64,000 nt of DNA from Bdellovibrio sp. SKB1291214 (GTDB lineage: Bacteria > Bdellovibrionota > Bdellovibrionia > Bdellovibrionales > Bdellovibrionaceae): positions 3,162,001 through 3,226,000 of the forward strand of contig NZ_CP106855.1 of the NCBI RefSeq assembly GCF_002209355.2. Reading direction: 5' to 3'. This document shows positions 58,576 to 64,000 of this stretch, one piece after another (position 1 is the stretch's first letter; every line of letters starts with the position of its first letter). Under the pieces are notes generated by a model, which worked only from the letters and a program-made list of their open reading frames with translations, was not told the DNA's origin and did no database searches. Made by a program: the position numbers and the translations under genes.

Positions 58576-59984
58576 TCAACCAAATGAACGCCCTGATTGT
58601 TGACGATGAAGCTGAACTGCGCCGTTCGGTCATTTCCATTCTTAAATCCACGATGCCTGAGATCGAATTCACAATCGACGAGGCAGCGACGGGTAAAGAA
58701 GCCCTAGAAAAAGTAAAACAACAGTCCTGGGACTTAGTGCTTATGGACGTTAAAATGCCAGAGATGAATGGCCTTGAAGCTTTGACGGCGATCAAAGAAC
58801 ACGATCCCCGCACGTTTGTAGTTTTAATGACTGCTCACTCAAATCTTCATGATGCTGTCCTAGCCATCAAAGAAGGCGCCTACGATTACGTTGAAAAACC
58901 AGTGAACCCGCAAACGTTGACTGAAATTGTTCGCAAAAGTCAGGAAGCCCGTGACTTGGTTTCAAGCCTGGCTTTATCAAATCCGATTTTTGATGACGAT
59001 ATCGAATCCGAGTTCGTGGGTTCTTCGCAAAAAATGAAGGAAGTGTTTAACTTGATCTATCGCCTGTGCAAAGTGGACACGACGGTTTTAATCCGTGGTG
59101 AAAACGGGACAGGTAAGGAGCTGGTTGCACGCGCAATCCACTTCAACTCCCCTCGTAAATCTGGCAGCTTTGTTGCGATCAATTGTGGGGCGATTCCTGA
59201 AAATCTGATGGAAAGCGAATTGTTCGGACACGAAAAAGGTGCATTCACCGGTGCGATTGAACGAAAAATCGGTAAGTTCCAAATGGCTAACAACGGAACT
59301 TTGTTCTTAGATGAAATCGGTGAGCTGCGTCCTGATATGCAGGTTAAACTTTTGCGTGTTCTGCAAGAAAAGAAATTCACCCCTGTCGGTAGCAACCGCG
59401 AGGTGAAATCCAACACGCGTATTATCGCTGCCACAAACCGCAATCTAGAAAAGATGATGGCCGATGGCACTTTCCGCGAGGATTTATTCTATCGTCTGAA
59501 TGTCATGCCTATATTCTTGCCACCTTTGCGAGACCGCACGGATGACATCCAAGCTTTGGCACAGCACTTTATCAAAAAGTTCGCTCGCCAACATGCTCGA
59601 GTGATCAACGGTATCGATGCAGAGGCTTTAGACATGTTAAAAGCTTATCGTTGGCCGGGAAATATTCGTGAACTTGAGAACGTGATTGAACGTGCTTTCA
59701 TTGTCGAAAATTCGTCGCAAATTACTTTGGAATCTTTGCCAGAATCTTTGAAGCTTGCTCCTAAAGAAGCTCCAGAAAAAACGGCGAAGGTGGATTATTC
59801 AGGTCCTCTTGATTTTGACGTCTTCAAAGAAGGCATGGAAAAAGAATTTATCGTGAGCGCGCTTAAGGCGAATCACGGTCGTATTAATCAAACGGTGGCT
59901 CAAGCCAATATCCCTAAGAATACTTTGCTACGTAAGATCCGTAAATACGGCATTAACGTTAAAGACTTTACGAACGAAGAATAA
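58572..59984 (+). CDS. NtrC-family sigma-54-dependent response regulator
   Basis: 470 residues. Receiver domain with Asp59 (LVLMDVKMP), AAA+ with GENGTGKE (Walker A), LFGHEKGAFTGA (intact GAFTGA), NGTLFLDEIGELR (Walker B), and a C-terminal Fis-type HTH (HGRINQTVAQANIPKNTLLRKI). Translationally coupled to the CHASE2 kinase upstream. It should activate RpoN promoters; one near-consensus RpoN site is in this window (21175), though no direct link can be shown. Confidence 0.93.
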   Translation: MINQMNALIVDDEAELRRSVISILKSTMPEIEFTIDEAATGKEALEKVKQQSWDLVLMDVKMPEMNGLEALTAIKEHDPRTFVVLMTAHSNLHDAVLAIKEGAYDYVEKPVNPQTLTEIVRKSQEARDLVSSLALSNPIFDDDIESEFVGSSQKMKEVFNLIYRLCKVDTTVLIRGENGTGKELVARAIHFNSPRKSGSFVAINCGAIPENLMESELFGHEKGAFTGAIERKIGKFQMANNGTLFLDEIGELRPDMQVKLLRVLQEKKFTPVGSNREVKSNTRIIAATNRNLEKMMADGTFREDLFYRLNVMPIFLPPLRDRTDDIQALAQHFIKKFARQHARVINGIDAEALDMLKAYRWPGNIRELENVIERAFIVENSSQITLESLPESLKLAPKEAPEKTAKVDYSGPLDFDVFKEGMEKEFIVSALKANHGRINQTVAQANIPKNTLLRKIRKYGINVKDFTNEE

Positions 59985-61062
59985 ATTCAGCTTTTTGTAC
60001 CACTTGCTCTGCGGGCAGGTGGTGCATGCAGACGTGGGTTTTAATAGGACATACTTGGTGCCCGTGCTTTCCGCAAGGACGGCACGGCAGGTTTTCCTTT
60101 TGTGCAATATAGGTGCTTGCTGACCACGGTCTAAATCCAAATCTTAAAACGGTCGGACCAAATACGGAAATCAGTGGAGTTTCACAAGCAGCAGCCATGT
60201 GGCTGGCAGCACTGTCATTGCCCACCAATAAGCGCGCGCGCGCAATAATCTGAGTCGACTCTAGTATCGAAGTTTTTCCTGCGATGCAGATGGAACCTGG
60301 AATGGCATTGTGAACTTCCTCTGCCAATACTTCTTCCCCGGGACCACCCATGACATAGACTTGATAACCCTGCGATTGCAATGTTTTACCTGTCTCGATA
60401 AAACCTTCCTTCGTCCATCGTTTTGTCGCCCACACCGACCCTGGAAACATCAACACACCCCGTTCATCGTTAAGACCTCTTAGATCATAACGCTGCTCTA
60501 AGCCCTGATAGATGTCCGTATGTCTTAAAATTTCTGTGCGAACACTCATCGATGCCCATTCGGGAGGCGCAGATAACTTCCCACGGCTGTCTGTCACGTA
60601 AGGATTTTCTTCGATTTTATAACTTTCCAACTTGTCGGAAAGCTGAGGATCCACAACTGTCAATAAACTCATTTGGCGCAAAGGATCTGGCAGAACCATC
60701 GGTTTTTTCACGGTTTCTGAAAAAGCCAAAAAACTCCACATTTTTTTAAAGCCGATTTTTTTCTTCGCCTTTATTTTTCGACAAAAAAAGATCGTGCGCA
60801 TGGATTCGTGCGGTGAGAAAAGAAAATTTACTTCATGATTGGCAATGCCAGCCAAAGCTTGGTTATAGGAATCAGCATCGCCTTTTTTTATTTCAAAGAC
60901 GTGATCCACTAATTTTGTTTTAAGAAAAAAGTCGCCAAAGCCTTTGCGACAGACAAGTCCTAGTTCCTGATCAGGCCAAATCTGACGACAGCGCTTGAGG
61001 AGTGGAATTGCTAAGAACAAGTCCCCCAGAAAGGCTGTTTGTACGACAAGATTCAACGGCAT
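59968..61062 (-). CDS. Glycosyltransferase family 9 (heptosyltransferase-like)
   Basis: 364 residues with the GT9 (ADP-heptose:LPS heptosyltransferase) layout: VVQTAFLGDLFLAIPLLKRC at the N-terminus, a middle GVLMFPGSVWATKRW (donor phosphate region), and LLVGNDSAASHMAAACETP with ISVFGPT in the C-terminal Rossmann domain, then a Cys-rich C-P-C-x-x-H end (LPCRPCGKHGHQVC). An AGGAG site sits seven bases before the ATG at 61062. The first 92 bases overlap the upstream GT9 gene. LPS core assembly is the likely role. Its 3' end converges with, and overlaps by 17 bases, the NtrC-type gene. Confidence 0.85.
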   Translation of the reverse strand: MPLNLVVQTAFLGDLFLAIPLLKRCRQIWPDQELGLVCRKGFGDFFLKTKLVDHVFEIKKGDADSYNQALAGIANHEVNFLFSPHESMRTIFFCRKIKAKKKIGFKKMWSFLAFSETVKKPMVLPDPLRQMSLLTVVDPQLSDKLESYKIEENPYVTDSRGKLSAPPEWASMSVRTEILRHTDIYQGLEQRYDLRGLNDERGVLMFPGSVWATKRWTKEGFIETGKTLQSQGYQVYVMGGPGEEVLAEEVHNAIPGSICIAGKTSILESTQIIARARLLVGNDSAASHMAAACETPLISVFGPTVLRFGFRPWSASTYIAQKENLPCRPCGKHGHQVCPIKTHVCMHHLPAEQVVQKAEFILRS

Positions 61063-62143
61063 GAACGATCTCCTGCAAAGAGACTTGATCGTAGCACATT
61101 ATGCTTTTTTCACAAGTTCTCTTCCAGCACGGGCTGCAGGGGCTTTTTGTCAGAACTGACACACCACGATCATAAAGGTCAATTTCATGCGCACATGTCG
61201 GGCCAAACCACGCCACAACGTGCTTTGCTTGGGAAATGGCCATGTGCATTCCGAGACTATCCCCTGTTATGACAACATCACAAGCAGCAACACTGACCAA
61301 GCCGTCTCTTAATCCACTTTCTGTCGCACTAGAAATGACAGGAAGTCCCTGTGAGATTTGTACATTCCGCTCTGTGTCCTCGGGGCCACCCAATAACACG
61401 ATTTGCGCTTCAGGATATCGACTTTGCAAAGACGTGATCATTAAACGATGAAATTCAACGGATAGTTTTTTAAATGGAATCACATGACTGCAACCCGTAT
61501 TAAATCCAAGCACCCATTTTTTGCCCGTCGCCAAATAAGAGTGGCGACGCACGCGTGCTTGCTCTTGCTCTTTTTCAGTCAACGGCAGCCAGTAGGGATC
61601 TCGTTGGTAGGGACCTAGCTCCAAAGCTTCAATCATGAGTTGAGTTTCAGGTTTTTTATTTTCAAAAAACTTTTTGTGATTATTTAAACCGAGTTCCCAT
61701 AACTCTTCGGCGGCTGGAGTTGCAGGAAGGATCGCCCCATTTTGCGGATTGACGGTAAAACCATAAATCTGATCCACCTGCGTATAGCGAAGCACACCTG
61801 CTGCTTTTAACGATTTATCGATAACAAAACCGATATCGAATTCAAGAGCACTTAACTGCAAAAGATCCGCTTCCTTCGTCGTCAGAATACGATCAATCGC
61901 CGGATGATTTTGCAACAGCACATGCGCCGGTGCGTCTGTCACCCACGTGATCATTGACGAGGGGTATTTCCTTTTGATGGCTTTCAACAAACTTGTACTG
62001 CGAACTACAGCGCCAAGGGCGCCTAAGTGTACCATGAGGATTGAAATCTGAGGGCTGTCGAATGAAGCACAATTAGAATCGCAACTCGTGCTTTTCGAGC
62101 AAGGTTTGTATCCTGAAAAGTGTCGGCAGTTGGTTTGCGTCAT
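60971..62143 (-). CDS. Glycosyltransferase family 9 with Cys-rich N-terminus
   Basis: About 390 residues from the ATG at 62143. It opens with a Cys cluster (CRHFSGYKPCSKSTSCDSNC) that may bind metal, then ILMVHLGALGAVVRSTSLLKAI, a GT9-type first strand and loop, with VLGFNTGCSHVIPFKKLS and VITGDSLGMHMAISQA further in. After the expected C-terminal helix (LQEIVHAVESC) about 25 extra residues of low similarity follow, all within the overlap with the next gene. Together the two GT9 genes suggest consecutive steps in LPS or another glycan. Confidence 0.82.
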   Translation of the reverse strand: MTQTNCRHFSGYKPCSKSTSCDSNCASFDSPQISILMVHLGALGAVVRSTSLLKAIKRKYPSSMITWVTDAPAHVLLQNHPAIDRILTTKEADLLQLSALEFDIGFVIDKSLKAAGVLRYTQVDQIYGFTVNPQNGAILPATPAAEELWELGLNNHKKFFENKKPETQLMIEALELGPYQRDPYWLPLTEKEQEQARVRRHSYLATGKKWVLGFNTGCSHVIPFKKLSVEFHRLMITSLQSRYPEAQIVLLGGPEDTERNVQISQGLPVISSATESGLRDGLVSVAACDVVITGDSLGMHMAISQAKHVVAWFGPTCAHEIDLYDRGVSVLTKSPCSPCWKRTCEKSIMCYDQVSLQEIVHAVESCRTNSLSGGLVLSNSTPQALSSDLA

Positions 62144-62256
62144 GACACCATTGTAGAGTATTCGGAGGCCAGCCCTCACTTTCATGGGGTCTGGATCAAA
62201 TATTCAAGACCAAGGCCGTGGCAAATAAAGCCTCGTTTTTTCCGATAAGGAACACG

Positions 62257-63387
62257 ATGAAGATTGAACGCGAATTGATTCAGCTAAAACCCCTAAAAAC
62301 CGTCAAACACCAAAATGGCGGAACCGTTCATTTGCCCTCGGGTTTGGGCAGTTTTGAGCTCAATGCTTTGCAATTTTCTTATCTGGAAGTTTTACAGACC
62401 GGAATTTCGATTGAAGCCCTTGTGCAGTTTTTCTTAGGCCAAGGTTGGCTGGTTAGCTTTCGCGAACTGTATAACTTGATTCAATTTTTGGTCACGGAAC
62501 GCCTGATTCTAAATCCGAACTTGCTAGAGTACTTTAAGAAGGTAAATTCTGATGATGCTCCGTTGGTTTTTAGCTCGATTGACGTGATGACAGGGCGTCA
62601 AACACAACCCGATCCATCGACACTGCCCTTCTTTCGCTCCTTAGATCCGCAGTTAGCAAAATATCTTTTGCAAAAGTCTGATGTCTTTTCTGTTCCACCC
62701 AATATTCGCATCACCTATGCCGGTCAAACTTCACGGGAGATCTTTGTTCTTTTAAAGGGCCAAGCGTCGGTTTACAAAGTGATCAGTGAAACTCGCAGAC
62801 AGTTGGTTGCCTTATTGGGGCAAGGAGCTTTATTCGGAGAACGTGGTTTCTTGCTAAATCAACCAAGGAACGCGGATGTTATCACCAATTCTCCTTGCGA
62901 GATTCTGCGTGTTCAACATTTGCCGGAATACGATACCTTGATTAAATCTGACAAAGCTCAGTCCCTGCAGCATCGTTTCTGGGTCATGCAAGCACTGGCA
63001 ACCTCCCCGTTCTTTAAGGATCTTCCAACGGACAGCTTAGACGCTTTGATCTTTACGGGCCGATTGGTGCAGGCACCAGCGAATCAAGTGCTCTTCCATG
63101 AAGGACAAACTGGTAATACCTGTTACATCGTTGTCCAAGGTTCCGTGGTGATTAGCCAGAATGGGAAAAACATCAATGTTCTAAACCAAGGAACTTGTTT
63201 TGGTGAAATTTCTCTGTTGATGACGGGAGGCGTGCGAACTGCAACGGTCACAACCCAACGTGACACTGTCCTTTTAGAAATTGAACAAAATGCTTTCTAT
63301 AGAACATTAGCGCAAAACTTAGTGCTCGCTAAGGTGATCGAAACATTGGCTGCTGAGCGAATATCCCGAGATCAAAAGAATAAATAA
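62257..63387 (+). CDS. Protein with two cyclic-nucleotide-binding domains
   Basis: About 376 residues from the ATG at 62257, which has AAGGAA six bases upstream; a GTG at 62218 is less likely. An N-terminal helical domain of about 110 residues is followed by two cNMP-binding beta barrels: one with VLLKGQASVYKV and LLGQGALFGERGFL, the other with YIVVQGSVVISQ and NQGTCFGEISLLMTGGVRTATV. The second has the better phosphate cassette (GEISLL..RTA). No DNA-binding domain or enzymatic output is visible. It may sense a cyclic (di)nucleotide and act through protein contacts. A terminator follows. Confidence 0.85.
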   Translation: MKIERELIQLKPLKTVKHQNGGTVHLPSGLGSFELNALQFSYLEVLQTGISIEALVQFFLGQGWLVSFRELYNLIQFLVTERLILNPNLLEYFKKVNSDDAPLVFSSIDVMTGRQTQPDPSTLPFFRSLDPQLAKYLLQKSDVFSVPPNIRITYAGQTSREIFVLLKGQASVYKVISETRRQLVALLGQGALFGERGFLLNQPRNADVITNSPCEILRVQHLPEYDTLIKSDKAQSLQHRFWVMQALATSPFFKDLPTDSLDALIFTGRLVQAPANQVLFHEGQTGNTCYIVVQGSVVISQNGKNINVLNQGTCFGEISLLMTGGVRTATVTTQRDTVLLEIEQNAFYRTLAQNLVLAKVIETLAAERISRDQKNK

Positions 63388-63414
63388 AAAAAACCTGCTT
63401 CACAGCAGGCTTTT
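63386..63414. terminator. Bidirectional terminator
   Basis: CCTGC-TTCACA-GCAGG with an A-run before and TTTTCT after, between convergent genes. The stem is short. Confidence 0.75.
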
Positions 63415-63424
63415 CTATTTATAG

Positions 63425-64000
63425 CTAAGGAGCTTTTCCCGGTTTGATCGCAACGACCTGGGATACCAGTGTTCCAATTTTGATTTTAGCTTCGATTCTT
63501 AGGATGTATTTATGTTCATCATCGGAAAGCCAAATCAGATTTTCTCCGATGGGTTTAAACTTACCCTTGAGCGTAATATTAGGCTGAATCACGATGGCCT
63601 TCATCGGACCTAACTCGGTATCCAAAATTTCTTTACGCAAGGCTTTTCCCGAGAATGTTAGATTTTCTTTGTCATTGGAAACGCGGAAGGCGTATTCCTT
63701 ACCGACTTCCCATTGAAACATGCGCATATAGAAAATAGAGCTGTATACGTTTTGCGCGTATTCTTCGATTTCCCACTGTTCTCTTTTTTCTTCTTCACCA
63801 TCTTGCTTAGTGACTTTCTTTTCCCAGAATGTCGCCATCTTTTTGACGTTATCGAAAAGCATTTTTGCTTCGCGCAGCTGACCTGATTCTTTCACATGAA
63901 GTTCAAAAACCGTTGGTACAACGTCATCATAGTCCATGAAAATATCAACACTGTCTTCGACCGTGTACACAGAAGCAAACAGCGAAATAGTTTTGATCGC
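63425..64000 (-). CDS. DUF3108 family protein (5' end outside window)
   Basis: At least 191 residues, open through the right edge of the window; the GTG at 63970 is internal to the frame and probably not the start. Segments such as YTVEDSVDIFMDYD, WEVGKEYAFRV, GPMKAIVIQPNITLKG and ENLIWLSDDEHKYILRIEAKIKIGTLVSQV match the DUF3108 pattern, an exported beta-rich family of unknown role. The signal peptide, if any, is beyond the window. Confidence 0.75.
   Translation of the reverse strand, partial: AIKTISLFASVYTVEDSVDIFMDYDDVVPTVFELHVKESGQLREAKMLFDNVKKMATFWEKKVTKQDGEEEKREQWEIEEYAQNVYSSIFYMRMFQWEVGKEYAFRVSNDKENLTFSGKALRKEILDTELGPMKAIVIQPNITLKGKFKPIGENLIWLSDDEHKYILRIEAKIKIGTLVSQVVAIKPGKAP

Noticed and set aside
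1-64000. CRISPR array, prophage, integron or insertion sequence
   Set aside because: No regularly spaced repeats, integrase, transposase or phage structural gene was seen in any frame.

Overview
The window reads as chromosomal DNA of a Gram-negative predatory bacterium of the Bdellovibrio type (Bdellovibrionota). This rests on the gene order and on the many exported hydrolases, lipoproteins and outer-membrane barrels; no species is claimed. Coding density is high. There is one tRNA gene, and no rRNA, CRISPR array, insertion sequence or prophage was seen.

Layout. 1-5.4 kb (mostly minus strand): the 5' part of miaA, mutL, an exported nuclease-like protein, an SH3/beta-barrel protein, a DPM1-type glycosyltransferase and a small membrane protein. 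5.4-7.5 kb (plus): an exported barrel-like protein, two hypothetical proteins and a Yip1-like membrane protein. 7.6-18.4 kb (minus): a conserved translation/RNA block transcribed rimP-nusA-infB-rbfA-truB-rpsO-pnp-M16 peptidase-dut. 18.7-21.5 kb (minus): rimI, a SurA-like exported protein, an outer-membrane protein with Asn/Tyr-rich loops behind a near-perfect sigma-54 promoter, and tRNA-Leu(CAA). 21.8-28.8 kb: a monohaem lipoprotein converging on a six-gene minus-strand operon of exported c-type cytochromes, a Tat-exported DUF1501-like protein, a haem-porin and a small barrel. 29.2-47.7 kb: single genes, many secreted: a TIM-barrel glycosidase, DJ-1/PfpI protein, TruC-like pseudouridine synthase, M1-like peptidase, solute-binding protein, subtilase, EEP-family hydrolase, an 849-residue Fic-domain lipoprotein with an apparent C-terminal ADP-ribosyltransferase domain, a DUF1254 protein, M48 lipoprotein, quinone oxidoreductase, DUF1232 protein, dienelactone hydrolase, YtkA-like protein and a ferritin-like protein. 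47.8-56.6 kb (minus): ribF, an AroE-like protein, then the type IV pilus genes pilB, a PilT-like pseudo-ATPase, pilC, pilS and pilR. 56.7-64 kb: a CHASE2 histidine kinase with its NtrC-type regulator, two overlapping GT9 glycosyltransferases, a double cyclic-nucleotide-binding-domain protein and a 5'-truncated DUF3108 protein.

How it fits together. The nusA-infB-rpsO-pnp block and mutL/miaA are housekeeping. The pil block supplies type IV pili, which Bdellovibrio needs for prey entry. The exported peptidases, nuclease-like proteins and glycosidase fit digestion of prey. The strongest candidates for undescribed biology are the Fic-ART lipoprotein, the cytochrome/DUF1501/haem-porin operon and the PilT-like protein that has lost its Walker A lysine.
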